Position numbers and translations under genes: made by a program. The notes beneath the pieces are model-generated. The model was given only the letters and a program-made list of their open reading frames with translations. It was not told the origin of the DNA and ran no database searches. From Lawsonibacter asaccharolyticus (GTDB lineage Bacteria; Bacillota; Clostridia; Oscillospirales; Oscillospiraceae), in assembly GCA_003112755.1 (NCBI GenBank), contig BFBT01000001.1:744001-808000 (forward strand): a stretch of 64,000 nucleotides of DNA. Reading direction: 5' to 3'. This document shows, in pieces, positions 55,846-64,000 of the stretch. Positions within the stretch are counted from its first letter, which is position 1. Each line of letters starts with the position of its first letter.

Positions 55846-57030
55846 GTGACCGCGTTTCTCATTCGTCTTCTGCTCCCCTCCGGTGCGGATCCCGGAGACC
55901 CCCAGGTCCGTCAGCGGTGCGGCTCTGTGTCCGGGGGCGTGGGCATCGTGCTCAATGCCCTGCTCTTTCTGGGCAAGCTCCTCTCCGGCCTGGCCACCGG
56001 CTCCATTGCCGTGGTGGCCGATGCCTTCAACAACCTGTCTGATGCTGCCTCCTCCGTCATCACCTTGGTGGGGTTCCGGCTGGCCGGACAGGACGCCGAC
56101 CAAGAGCACCCCTTCGGCCACGGACGGATGGAGTACCTCACCGGTCTGGTGGTGGCCCTGGCCATCCTTCTGATGGGGGTGGAGATCGGCAAGTCCTCCC
56201 TGGAGAAGATCTTTTCCCCGGAAGTCACCACCTTCTCCTGGATGGCGGTGGTCATTCTCTTCCTCTCCATCCTGGTAAAGCTGTGGATGTTCTTCTTCAA
56301 CCGGACCCTTGGCCGCCGCATCGGCTCCGCCGCCATGGAGGCCACCGCAGCAGACTCCCTCTCCGACTCCGTCTCCACTGGGGTCGTTCTCCTGTCCACT
56401 CTGATCTCTCACTTCCTCCATGTCCAGGTGGACGGCTTCGCCGGCCTGCTGGTGGCGGTGTTCATCCTGAAGACTGGGTGGGATTCTGCCAGGGAGACCC
56501 TGGACCCTCTGCTGGGCCGCCCCATGGACCCCTCGCTGGCCGCCGATATCGACCGGCTGGTCCTGTCCCACCCCCACATCCTCAACATCCACGACCTAGT
56601 CTACCATGACTACGGCCCCGGGCGGGCCATGATGTCCTTCCACGTGGAGGTCCCCGCCGGCTGCGACCTGCTGGAGATCCACGACGTAGTGGACCACATC
56701 GAGCGGGAACTGAAGGAGCGCCACCACATCGAGACCGTCATCCACGTGGACCCGGTGGTCAATGACGAGCGCACCCTGGCCCTGCGGGACCAGGTGACCC
56801 GGCTCACTCAGGAGCTGGACCCGGTCCTCACCATCCACGATTTCCGCATCACGGCTGGTCCGCTCCACACCAACCTGATCTTTGACGTGGTGGTCCCCTA
56901 TGGCTTCCGCCTCACCGACCAGCAGGTGCTGGAGCAGCTCACCCGGTCGATCCGAGCCCTGTCCGATCACTACTACCCGGTAATCCAGGTGGATCACTCC
57001 TATATCGATCAGCGGAGCGTCCAAAACTGA
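55846..57030 (+). CDS. Cation diffusion facilitator (CDF) metal exporter
   Basis: 394 residues. GTG start at 55846 with AGGAGG seven bases upstream. Six TM helices; metal-site motifs ADAFNNLSDAASS (TM2) and DQEHPFGHGRMEYL, with AADSLSDSVSTG in TM5. A cytoplasmic dimerisation domain follows (HPHILNIHDLVYHDYGPGRA, HVEVPAGCDLLEIHDVVDHI) and is followed by an unusual second repeat of ~80 residues (LDPVLTIHDFRITAGPLHTN, LIFDVVVPYGFRLTDQQVLE), so the C-terminus is duplicated relative to FieF. Exports Zn, Fe, Co or Mn by proton exchange. Confidence 0.9.
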   Translation: MTAFLIRLLLPSGADPGDPQVRQRCGSVSGGVGIVLNALLFLGKLLSGLATGSIAVVADAFNNLSDAASSVITLVGFRLAGQDADQEHPFGHGRMEYLTGLVVALAILLMGVEIGKSSLEKIFSPEVTTFSWMAVVILFLSILVKLWMFFFNRTLGRRIGSAAMEATAADSLSDSVSTGVVLLSTLISHFLHVQVDGFAGLLVAVFILKTGWDSARETLDPLLGRPMDPSLAADIDRLVLSHPHILNIHDLVYHDYGPGRAMMSFHVEVPAGCDLLEIHDVVDHIERELKERHHIETVIHVDPVVNDERTLALRDQVTRLTQELDPVLTIHDFRITAGPLHTNLIFDVVVPYGFRLTDQQVLEQLTRSIRALSDHYYPVIQVDHSYIDQRSVQN

Positions 57031-57184
57031 GGGATATTTACAAAAAATTCACCCAAGAGGGGCAAAATCCCTTATAATAGAAGGAGAACGGTCTGATGCG
57101 GGGCCGTGGCACGCGCTCCCGGTCACAGGATAAACTTTGGGGAGCGCCCTGTCTCTTCCCCGAAACATGGAAAAGGCGGTGCTG

Positions 57185-57892
57185 ATGATGGCAAAAAAAG
57201 TTCTGATCGTAGAGGACGACAGCAACATTGCGGAGCTTCTGAACCTCTACCTGGAAAAAGAGGGCTTTGAGCCCCTGGTGGCCAAGGACGGCGGCAAGGG
57301 GGTGGAGCAGTTCCGGGCTTTCCAGCCCGACCTGGTGCTGCTGGACATCATGCTGCCGGTGATGGATGGCTGGTCCGTACTGAAAAAGATCCGGGAGAGC
57401 AGCAAGGTGCCCGTCATCATGCTCACCGCCAAGGGGGAGACCAGCGACAAGGTCTCCGGCCTGGAAATGGGTGCGGACGATTATATTGTCAAGCCCTTTG
57501 AGATGAAGGAGGTCCTGGCCCGCATCCACGCTGTGCTGCGGCGCACCGCCGGCGGCGAGGAGGAGGGGGGCGCCAAAAAGCTGGCCTTTGACAAGCTGGT
57601 CATCAATCTGGACTCCTATGAGCTGATCGTCAACGGCCAGCCGGTGGACACCCCGCCCAAGGAGCTGGAGCTGCTGTTCCACCTGGCCTCCTCCCCCAAC
57701 CGGGTATTCACCCGCAACCAACTGCTGGATGAGGTGTGGGGCTTTGACTACTTCGGAGACTCCCGCACTGTGGACGTGCATATCAAGCGCCTGCGGGAGA
57801 AGCTGGAGGGGGTCAGCGACCAGTGGCGTCTGAAAACGGTCTGGGGCGTGGGCTACAAGTTCGAGGTCTCCCCCGCCGGGACGCCCGGCTGA
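57185..57892 (+). CDS. OmpR-family response regulator
   Basis: 235 residues from the ATG pair at 57185/57188 (AAGG upstream). Receiver domain KKVLIVEDDSNIAELLNLYL with phospho-Asp in LVLLDIMLPVMDGW, Thr in VIMLTAKGE and Lys in VKPFEMKE; winged-helix DNA-binding domain from ~135 (LVINLDSYELIVNGQPVDTP, LLDEVWGFDYFGDSRTVDVH, WRLKTVWGVGYKFEV). Its partner kinase follows 14 bases later. A TATAAT at 57073-57078 marks the likely promoter. Confidence 0.92.
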   Translation: MMAKKVLIVEDDSNIAELLNLYLEKEGFEPLVAKDGGKGVEQFRAFQPDLVLLDIMLPVMDGWSVLKKIRESSKVPVIMLTAKGETSDKVSGLEMGADDYIVKPFEMKEVLARIHAVLRRTAGGEEEGGAKKLAFDKLVINLDSYELIVNGQPVDTPPKELELLFHLASSPNRVFTRNQLLDEVWGFDYFGDSRTVDVHIKRLREKLEGVSDQWRLKTVWGVGYKFEVSPAGTPG

Positions 57893-57906
57893 GGCAGGTG
57901 TTTGCC

Positions 57907-59343
57907 TTGAAAAGCCTGTATAAGCGCCAGCTGTTCATGATGGTGGCCATCGTCTTTCTCTCCTTTTTCATGCTGTCCGCCGCTTTCATGATGCTCTCCT
58001 ATCGCTATATCATCGCAGAAAAGCGGGACGCCATGGAGCGCAACGCCGACTATATCGCCTCCTTTACTTCCGAATATATCCAGCAGTCTGGGAGCCTGGA
58101 TGTCTACTTCCGCAGCTATGTGGCTACCCTGGCTTCTGTCTCCGACTCCAACGTGCTGCTCTCCGATGTGGACGGGGATATCATCTATGCCTCCGGCGGC
58201 AGCTCCTCCGACCTGTCCAATTACACCGACAGCCGCATCCCTCAGCGGGTTCTCCAGCAGGTGCTGTCCAGCGGTTCCTACAACGGCCTGACTAACCTGG
58301 ACGGCATCTACTCCGAGAAGCGGTATCTGGCCGCCTACCCCTTCGGCATCATCTTCGGCGGAGCCACCATCCCTCAGGGGCTGGTGCTGGTCTCCTCCGA
58401 CACTTCCAGCGTCTCCGAGATGTGGCGTGCCACCGCCACCATCTTTTTCTTTACCGCTGTGACGGTGCTGCTCATCGCCGTGATTGCCAGTTCCATCACC
58501 TCCTCTCATCAGGTCCGTCCGCTGAACGAGATGGCAGAGGCCGCCCGGAAATTCGGGCAGGGGGAGTTCGACGTGCGGGTCACAGGCTATGAGAACCGGT
58601 GCGACGAGGTGGGCACCCTGGCGGAGGCTTTCAACTCCATGGCCGCCTCCCTGTCCAAGGTGGAGACCCAGCGCAGCGAGTTCATCGCCAATGTCTCCCA
58701 CGAGCTCAAGACCCCCATGACCACCATCTCCGGCTTTGCGGAGGGCATCCTGGACGGCACCATCCCCCCAGAGCGGGAGCGGGACTCCCTGGAGATCATC
58801 GTCTCTGAGACCCGCCGCCTGTCCCGGCTGGTGCGGCGGATGCTGGACCTGTCCCGCCTCAATGCTTTGACGGAGAACATCACCGCTCAGGAGCAGTTCG
58901 ACCTCACGGAGACCGTCTCCCAGGTATTGGTCAGCCTGGAGGGCAAGATCACCGGACGTGACCTGGATGTGGATGTTAAAATGCCGGACGAGCCCCTGAA
59001 GGTGTGGGGCGACCCGGATTCGGTGACCCAGGTGTGCTACAACCTGCTGGACAACGCCGCCAAATTTGCCGCCAAGGGGACCACCATCACGGTCCAGATC
59101 ACCAAAAAGGACGGCAAGGCGTACACCTCCATCCGCAATCTGGGGGCCACCATCCCTCCAGACGAGCTCTCTCTCCTCTTTGACCGCTTCCACAAGGCGG
59201 ACTACTCCAGAAGCATGGACCGGGAGGGCGTGGGCCTGGGTCTGTATATCGTCAAGACCATTTTGGGCAATCTAAAAGAAAACATCACCGTGACCAGTGA
59301 GGACGGTGTCACCAACTTTACCTTCACCCTCACCCTCGCCTGA
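57907..59343 (+). CDS. Membrane sensor histidine kinase
   Basis: 478 residues. TTG start at 57907 with AGGCAGGTG upstream; frame reads further back through the regulator gene. TM1 (LFMMVAIVFLSFFMLSAAFM), ~145-residue extracellular sensor (YIQQSGSLDVYFRSYVATLA, IIFGGATIPQGLVLVSS), TM2 (ATIFFFTAVTVLLIAVIASS), HAMP, H-box EFIANVSHELKTPMTTISGF, N-box VCYNLLDNAAKFA, and G-box DREGVGLGLYIVKTIL. Domain order is that of WalK/VanS/PhoR-like kinases without PAS. Forms a two-component system with the preceding regulator; the HtrA gene downstream may be a target. Confidence 0.92.
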   Translation: MKSLYKRQLFMMVAIVFLSFFMLSAAFMMLSYRYIIAEKRDAMERNADYIASFTSEYIQQSGSLDVYFRSYVATLASVSDSNVLLSDVDGDIIYASGGSSSDLSNYTDSRIPQRVLQQVLSSGSYNGLTNLDGIYSEKRYLAAYPFGIIFGGATIPQGLVLVSSDTSSVSEMWRATATIFFFTAVTVLLIAVIASSITSSHQVRPLNEMAEAARKFGQGEFDVRVTGYENRCDEVGTLAEAFNSMAASLSKVETQRSEFIANVSHELKTPMTTISGFAEGILDGTIPPERERDSLEIIVSETRRLSRLVRRMLDLSRLNALTENITAQEQFDLTETVSQVLVSLEGKITGRDLDVDVKMPDEPLKVWGDPDSVTQVCYNLLDNAAKFAAKGTTITVQITKKDGKAYTSIRNLGATIPPDELSLLFDRFHKADYSRSMDREGVGLGLYIVKTILGNLKENITVTSEDGVTNFTFTLTLA

Positions 59344-59544
59344 GTTCTTCCAGGCTCCTCTGTGACGTTTTCTTTGGGCCTGCGGCGCGGGCCCCTTTCG
59401 TCCGGCCGCGTATGTTTGTCCCCCCTGCGGCATATTCTTTGACTGGAAGGGCGTGCGGGCGGCCCTTCGCCCCCATGTCCCCCTGCTCCGAGCAGGAATC
59501 TTCACACTGAACTGAGCGCCCCAGGGCGCGGGGAGGTTTCTTCT

Positions 59545-60783
59545 ATGGACAATCGAAGCGATGGGCTCTGGCAGGGCGGCCCCTGGGAGCAGCCTGCCCG
59601 CCCCTTCTCCCCGCCGCCCGCCGTGGTAATCCCGCCCCAGAAATACCGTCCTCCCAGGCCGCCCCAACGCCGCCACAGCGGTCGGATCGGCTTTCTCATC
59701 GCGCTGGCTTTGATCGTCTCCCTCACCGCCCTTGCAGTCTTGTTCAATGGCGGCCTCGCCCCCCGTTCCGCGGACCCCGTCCCCTCTGGGTCCGACCCGG
59801 GATACAGCAGCTGGGAGCAGGAGGAGGACCTCTCCGCGCCCCCTTCCATTCCGCAGGCGGAGACCGGCACCGGCGTCATCCTCTCCATTACTCCCCCCTC
59901 CGGTGAGGCGCTGACCTACACCCAGGTCTATGAAAAGGCCGCCCCCTCCATTGCGGCCTTGACCGCATACAGCGCCGGAATGGTCTCTACCGGTACTGGG
60001 ATCGTACTCACTGCCGACGGATATATCGTTACCAACGCCCATATCATCGCCGGCGCCGAACAGGTCAACGTCACCCTCTCCGACGACTCGCTCTGGTCCG
60101 CCCAGTTGGTGGGCTTCGAGCCTTTGGAGGATCTGGCGGTGCTGAAGATCGACGCCTCCGGCCTCACCCCCGCCCAATTTGGCGATGACACCCTGCTCCG
60201 CAGCGGAGACCCCGTCTCCGCCATCGGCAACCCCATGGGCTACCGCTCCACCATCACGCCGGGCATCGTATCTGCCCTGGATCAGCCGGTATCAGTGGAA
60301 GGGACCACCATGTACCTCCTCCAGACCAGCGCAGCCATCAACTATGGCAGCTCCGGGGGCGCCCTGCTCAATGACCGGGGCCAGGTGGTGGGGGTGACCA
60401 CCATCAAGATCGTGGCAGACGACGGCTCTGCCGAGGGGCTGGGCTTCGCCATCCCCACCACCCGGGTCAAGCAGGTGGTGGACCGCCTCATCGCTGGAGC
60501 GCCGGTCACCCGCCCTTCCCTGGGGATCATCGTACGCCGGGGCCAGGGGGAGAACGGCGGTCTGGTGGTGGAGGAGGTAGATCCGGACAGCGACTGCCAC
60601 CGGCAGGGCATTCAGCCCCAGGATATCATCGTGGCGGCCAACGGGCAGCAGGTCCAGACCTTCGCCGACCTGGAGCGGATCAAGCGCACCCTGGACGTGG
60701 GCGACTCCCTGCTCCTGGAGGTCCTGCGGGGCGGGGAGCACCTGGAGTTCACCGTCACTCTGATGGATCAGGACGACTTCTGA
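59545..60783 (+). CDS. HtrA/DegP-like S1C serine protease with PDZ domain
   Basis: 412 residues. Cytoplasmic Pro-rich head, TM helix (IGFLIALALIVSLTALAVLF), Ser/Pro linker, then a trypsin-like domain: His in IVTNAHIIAGAEQ (~164), Asp in FEPLEDLAVLKID (~195), Ser in INYGSSGGALLNDR (~268; G-N-S-G-G is usual, here G-S-S-G-G). PDZ from ~320 (LGIIVRRGQGENGGLVVEEV, QGIQPQDIIVAANGQQVQTF). Cell-surface quality-control protease. 200 bases after the kinase gene with its own GGGGAGG ribosome site. Confidence 0.9.
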   Translation: MDNRSDGLWQGGPWEQPARPFSPPPAVVIPPQKYRPPRPPQRRHSGRIGFLIALALIVSLTALAVLFNGGLAPRSADPVPSGSDPGYSSWEQEEDLSAPPSIPQAETGTGVILSITPPSGEALTYTQVYEKAAPSIAALTAYSAGMVSTGTGIVLTADGYIVTNAHIIAGAEQVNVTLSDDSLWSAQLVGFEPLEDLAVLKIDASGLTPAQFGDDTLLRSGDPVSAIGNPMGYRSTITPGIVSALDQPVSVEGTTMYLLQTSAAINYGSSGGALLNDRGQVVGVTTIKIVADDGSAEGLGFAIPTTRVKQVVDRLIAGAPVTRPSLGIIVRRGQGENGGLVVEEVDPDSDCHRQGIQPQDIIVAANGQQVQTFADLERIKRTLDVGDSLLLEVLRGGEHLEFTVTLMDQDDF

Positions 60784-61193
60784 CTCTGTCCCCGCCCAAG
60801 CGCGTCTCCCGGTCCGGGAGATACGCTTATTCTGTGTGGAAATCCTCCATGGACGTTTTCCACAGCATGCATCCCGCTACTTTTCCGCCCGCTCTGGGGC
60901 GGAAAAGTCCTCGCTTTGCTCGCCGCAGCCCTTGACGTACAAAGGCTGCGGAGGATGTGATCTCATTCGAGGCGGGCTGCCGCCCCCTCGAACTCCCCTG
61001 TCTGATCCTGAAACATCTGTCCCTGAAAAAAGCTTTCGAAAAGCCGAGTGCGTCTCCCGATCCGGGAGACGCACTTTTGTCCCCTTGTCCGCCGTGCCCG
61101 GAGCATCTTCCTTTCCACTTGCCTTTTTTCTCCGTCCGGAGTACACTAGAAGCAGGAAGCATCCTTCATTCTGAGTGCGGGAGGTAATGCAAG
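60784..61193 (+). other. Hairpin-rich intergenic region, possible structured RNA
   Basis: Five consecutive stems: TCTCCCGG/CCGGGAGA (60805-60821), TTTTCCGCCC/GGGCGGAAAA (60881-60906), CCGCAGCC/GGCTGCGG (60923-60951), CGAGGCGG/CCGCCcCCTCG (60968-60990), and GTGCGTCTCCCG/CGGGAGACGCAC (61048-61074) followed by TTTTG. The first and last share the TCTCCCGG...CCGGGAGA core. The last is a good terminator. No protein frame with a ribosome site was seen. Could be an sRNA, a UTR repeat or a duplicated terminator with an insertion between. Confidence 0.45.
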
Positions 61194-61967
61194 ATGGCAA
61201 AATTCATCCGTTTTCTGGGGCCGGACGGCCCCACCTATGGCCGCGTGGAGGACGACGTGGTCTACACCCTGTCCGGTGACCTGTTTGGCTGGTGGGAGGA
61301 GACCGGAGAGGGTTTTCTCCTGGACGGTCTGAAGCTCCTGCCCCCGTGCTCTCCCGGCAAGATGCTGGCGGTGGGCTTCAACTACCGGGATCACGCCGAG
61401 GAGTTCCACACCCCCATTCCCACCGACCCAAACATCTTCCTTAAGCCGCCCAGCTGCCTGGCCGCCCATGGGCAGAAGGTCCTCTATCCCCGCGCCCTGA
61501 CCCGGCAGGTAGAGTATGAGGCGGAGCTGGTAGTGGTCATTGGCCGGCATGCCCGCCATGTCACCCCGGAGCAGGCCCCGGACTATATTCTGGGCTACAC
61601 CGTGGGCAACGACGTCACCGCCCGGGATCTCCAGTCCCCCACCGGGCAGTGGGCGCTGTGCAAGGGCTTTGATACCTTCGGCCCCATCGGTCCCTGTATC
61701 GTCACCGATGTGGACCCCCGGGCCGGGCTGGAGATCGAGAGCTTTGTCAACGGGGAGCGGAAGCAGCACTCCAACACCCGCAATCTCATCTTTGACCCCT
61801 TCCACCTGGTGAGCTATCTCTCTCAGGCCCTCACCCTGGAACCTGGCGACGTGATCTTCACCGGCACCCCTTCCGGTGTCAGTCCGGTCCATCCCGGCGA
61901 CGTGATGGAGATGCGCATCCAGGGCATCGGCTCTCTCATCAATCCGGTAGCCGCCGAACCCCTGTGA
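61194..61967 (+). CDS. Fumarylacetoacetate hydrolase (FAH)-family enzyme
   Basis: 257 residues. MAKFIRFLGPDGPTYGRVED, then ILAVGFNYRDHAEEFHTPIP-type block (VGFNYRDHAEEFHTPI), metal-binding EYEAELVVVIGRHARHV, GYTVGNDVTARDLQ, KGFDTFGPIGPCIV and DVIFTGTPSGVSPVHPGDVM. These define the C-C hydrolase/decarboxylase/isomerase superfamily (HpaG, oxaloacetate decarboxylase FAHD1-like). A magnesium-dependent reaction on a 2-oxo-dicarboxylate is expected; the exact substrate is not deducible. GGGAGG eight bases before ATG. Confidence 0.88.
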   Translation: MAKFIRFLGPDGPTYGRVEDDVVYTLSGDLFGWWEETGEGFLLDGLKLLPPCSPGKMLAVGFNYRDHAEEFHTPIPTDPNIFLKPPSCLAAHGQKVLYPRALTRQVEYEAELVVVIGRHARHVTPEQAPDYILGYTVGNDVTARDLQSPTGQWALCKGFDTFGPIGPCIVTDVDPRAGLEIESFVNGERKQHSNTRNLIFDPFHLVSYLSQALTLEPGDVIFTGTPSGVSPVHPGDVMEMRIQGIGSLINPVAAEPL

Positions 61968-61968
61968 G

Positions 61969-62020
61969 CAGAAAAATCGCTCTCCCAGACCTTTGAGTCC
62001 GGAAGAGCGATTTTTCTGCT
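61969..62020. terminator. Terminator between FAH and AIM24 genes
   Basis: CAGAAAAATCGCTCT (61969-61984) pairs with AGAGCGATTTTTCTG (62004-62018); T-rich on both strands, so it serves both convergent genes. Confidence 0.8.
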
Positions 62021-62026
62021 CCTTGT

Positions 62027-62704
62027 TTACTTGCTGCTGGGCAGGACAGACGCCACCGCCGCCGCAAAATTATTGATGGGCATAGTCTGGAGCACGATGC
62101 GCCCCGGGCCGGTGACCACGGTGTTGAACAGCCCCTCACCGCCAAAGAGGACGTTTTTGACGCCCTTCACCGTCTGGATGTCAATGGAGCAGGTTGCGTC
62201 CATCATGGCCAGGTTTCCGCTGTCTACCACCATCTTCTCCCCCGCCTTCAGCTCGTACTCCACCGCAGAGCCGTCGATCTCCACGAAAGCCTTGCCACGG
62301 CCGGACAGCTTCTGCATGATGAAGCCCTCGCCGCCGAAAAATCCGGCGCCCGTTTTCTTCTGGAAGAAGATGGACAGCTCCACCCCCTCCTCCGCTGCCA
62401 GGAAGCCGGCCTTCTGCACCACCATCGGGCGGTCGTCCATGACCTCCACCTCCCGGATGGAACCGGGGAAGCTGGAGGCAAAGGCGATCATCCCCGCGCC
62501 GCCCCGGGCGGTATAGATATTCTGAAATATGGACTCGCCGGAAAACATCCTCCCGAAAGCCTTGCCGATGCCGCCCGCCGAGGTCTGCATCTCTATGTTG
62601 GGGCTCATCCAGACCATGGACCCCTTCTCTGTGATCATGCTCTCTCCGCTGGCCAGCTGGCAGATCACCACCGGCATGGGTTCTCCTGTGATTTGATACT
62701 GCAT
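62027..62704 (-). CDS. AIM24/TIGR00266-family protein
   Basis: 225 residues. MQYQITGEPMPVVICQLASG and ESMITEKGSMVWMSPNIEMQ open the family, followed by IFQNIYTARGGAGMIAFASS, AAEEGVELSIFFQKKTGAGF and FGGEGLFNTVVTGPGRIVLQ. ATG at 62704 follows AAAGGCGGG. Members form beta-rich bundles; a mitochondrial homologue affects cristae and bacterial ones appear in tellurite/stress clusters. No biochemical role is established. Confidence 0.88.
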   Translation of the reverse strand: MQYQITGEPMPVVICQLASGESMITEKGSMVWMSPNIEMQTSAGGIGKAFGRMFSGESIFQNIYTARGGAGMIAFASSFPGSIREVEVMDDRPMVVQKAGFLAAEEGVELSIFFQKKTGAGFFGGEGFIMQKLSGRGKAFVEIDGSAVEYELKAGEKMVVDSGNLAMMDATCSIDIQTVKGVKNVLFGGEGLFNTVVTGPGRIVLQTMPINNFAAAVASVLPSSK

Positions 62705-62801
62705 GGTTTTCCCGCCTTTCTGATCGATCAGTCTCTTTTCCCCACTCCTGGGGGCCGCCTCCAGTATAGCGTATCCACTCCTTGGCGGCAACTATAAAAA
62801 A

Positions 62802-62833
62802 GCGGGCCGCGGAAGTCTCCTCCCGCGGCCCGC
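62802..62833 (-). terminator. Terminator of prfB
   Basis: GCGGGCCGCGG (62802-62812) pairs with CCGCGGCCCGC (62823-62833); on the minus strand TTTTTTATAG follows. Confidence 0.85.
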
Positions 62834-62859
62834 CCTTCTGTCCCCGGCCGTTCCGTTGG

Positions 62860-63981
62860 TCATTTCTCCGCCCAGTTCCCGGTGGCCTCAGCGGTAAGGT
62901 AGGCGTTGATGAACCCGTCCAGGTCCCCGTCCATCACGCCGTTGATGTTGCTGGTCTCATAGGCGGTGCGGTTGTCCTTTACCATCTGGTAGGGCATGAA
63001 CACATAGGAGCGGATCTGGCTGCCCCATTCGATCTTCAGCTGGACCCCCTTCAGGTCGGATATCTTGTCCGCCTTCTCCTGCATCTGCAGCTCCACCAGT
63101 TTGGCCCGGAGCATCTTCATACAGTTGTCCTTGTTCTGGAACTGGGAGCGCTCCTGCTGAGAGGCCACCACGATACCGGTGGGCTTGTGGATCAGGCGCA
63201 CAGCGGAGGAGGTCTTGTTGACGTGCTGGCCGCCGGCGCCGCTGGCCCGGTAGACCTGCATCTCGATGTCCTCGGGGCGGATATCCACCTCCACATCCTC
63301 GGGCAGGTCAGGCATGACCTCCACTGAGGCGAAGGAGGTCTGCCGCCGGGCGTTGGCATCAAAGGGAGATACCCGAACCAGACGGTGGACGCCGTGCTCC
63401 CCTCTCAGGTAGCCGTAGGCGTTCTCCCCCTCCACCATGATGGTAGCCGACTTGATGCCCGCCTCGTCCCCCTCCTGGTAGTCCATGATCTGATAGGTAA
63501 AGCCGTGGCGCTCGGTCCAGCGGGTGTACATGCGGTAGAGCATCTGGGCCCAGTCCTGGGCCTCAGTGCCGCCGGCACCGGGGTGGATGGTCAGGATCAC
63601 ATTGGAGCTGTCATACTCCCCAGTGAGCAGGGTCTGTAAGCGCGCCTCCTCCATGTCCCGCTCCAGCTGGGCGAAGCCCTCCTCAAGCTCGGGCAGCAGG
63701 GATTCGTCCTCGAACTCATTGCCCATCTCGCACAGGGCCATCAGGTCGTCCCACTCCCGGCGGCGCTTGTTCTGCTTGTCCACCTTATCCTGTAAATTCT
63801 TGATGCGCTGCTGCACCTTCTGAGCCTTCTCCAGGTTGTTCCAGAAGCCGTCGGCGGCGCTCTCCGCCTGGAGCATGTCCAGTTCCCGCTCGGCGGATTC
63901 CAGGTCCAGGGCTTTTCCCAGTTCCTCCAGGGTGGGAGCCAGGTTGTTCAGCTTGACCTTGTATTCGTCGAATTGGAGCAT
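62860..63981 (-). CDS. prfB: Peptide chain release factor 2
   Basis: Recognises UGA/UAA and triggers peptide release. 373 residues in a single frame: helical domain 1, tripeptide anticodon SPF (VSPFDANARRQTSF), GGQ motif RASGAGGQHVNKTSSAVRLI, and tail RTAYETSNINGVMDGDLDGF. Start MLQFDEYKVKLNNLAPTLEE after GTGAGG. The programmed +1 frameshift site (CUU-UGA) common near codon 25 is absent: the frame reads GKALDLESAERELDM without a stop. So level control by readthrough of its own UGA is lost. Confidence 0.95.
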   Translation of the reverse strand: MLQFDEYKVKLNNLAPTLEELGKALDLESAERELDMLQAESAADGFWNNLEKAQKVQQRIKNLQDKVDKQNKRRREWDDLMALCEMGNEFEDESLLPELEEGFAQLERDMEEARLQTLLTGEYDSSNVILTIHPGAGGTEAQDWAQMLYRMYTRWTERHGFTYQIMDYQEGDEAGIKSATIMVEGENAYGYLRGEHGVHRLVRVSPFDANARRQTSFASVEVMPDLPEDVEVDIRPEDIEMQVYRASGAGGQHVNKTSSAVRLIHKPTGIVVASQQERSQFQNKDNCMKMLRAKLVELQMQEKADKISDLKGVQLKIEWGSQIRSYVFMPYQMVKDNRTAYETSNINGVMDGDLDGFINAYLTAEATGNWAEK

Positions 63982-64000
63982 ATGGTCCTCACTCTTTCCA

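Noticed and set aside
62860..63981. Programmed frameshift in prfB
   Set aside because: Looked for CUU-UGA near codon 20-30 and found a continuous frame.
1..64000. CRISPR arrays, rRNA, intact tRNA, insertion sequences
   Set aside because: No regularly spaced direct repeats, no rRNA-like stretch, no complete cloverleaf and no transposase frame were seen.

Overview
The window is from a high-GC Gram-positive anaerobe, most likely an Oscillospiraceae-type Clostridium (Flavonifractor / Pseudoflavonifractor / Intestinimonas / Lawsonibacter neighbourhood). This is inferred from: GC-rich Firmicutes-style genes with AGGAGG ribosome sites and many TTG/GTG starts, a Spo0A-type DNA-binding domain, a 2-hydroxyacyl-CoA dehydratase activase, DegV proteins, a lysine riboswitch driving an NhaC-type transporter, and AzlCD. 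The genus was not tested by any search.

Bases 1-12246 are the right part of a temperate prophage, clearly lower in GC than the host. Its left end lies outside the window. Reading leftward (minus strand) are an SPFH-domain membrane protein with a 26-residue membrane peptide and a DNA-binding protein, then a tightly overlapping early replication/recombination run: small proteins, an ETSAVGRALG-type annealing-protein candidate, NinB, HNH, SSB, replisome organizer, DnaB/Twinkle-like helicase, RusA. The immunity switch (7593-8808) has a small HTH protein, an operator array, an XRE repressor and an ImmA metallopeptidase. An Mrr-like nuclease, a small protein, a BRO-N protein and a tyrosine integrase follow. 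The integrase abuts a 45-bp tRNA 3' fragment, best read as tRNA-Arg(CCG) from its anticodon loop to CCA: the right attachment site.

Bases 12247-31000: after an interrupted gene and a long AT-rich leader with two TGAAA-N6-TTTCA palindromes comes a five-gene unit: GltS-type symporter, creatininase-family hydrolase, EamA transporter, RpiR regulator and nitrilase-family amidase. It looks like uptake and stepwise hydrolysis of a small cyclic amide. Next are a membrane-anchored BlaI-type regulator with its own operator, a large double-ASKHA dehydratase activase and its dehydratase-like partner, a secreted glycosidase-like protein, and a minus-strand run azlC-azlD-pheA-SDR. A lipid-kinase family gene follows.

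Bases 31000-47200: a stalk-domain secreted protein, an EndoQ-UvrD fusion, an orphan Spo0A C-terminal domain protein, DUF1294, a GNAT acetyltransferase, ftsH, rlmB, a degenerate P1B-ATPase-like membrane protein, a lysophospholipase-like hydrolase, a ferritin-like protein, a PaaI thioesterase, and a lysine riboswitch with its NhaC-type transporter.

Bases 47200-64000: a GntR/ABC operon, a MarR-DegV pair with a palindromic operator, a CmpB-family membrane protein, DUF1836, a second DegV, prmA, a low-GC lipoprotein/zinc-ribbon islet, a CDF metal exporter, a two-component system, an HtrA protease, a hairpin-rich intergenic stretch that may be an RNA, a fumarylacetoacetase-family enzyme, an AIM24 protein, and prfB without the usual programmed frameshift. 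No rRNA, CRISPR array or intact tRNA was seen.
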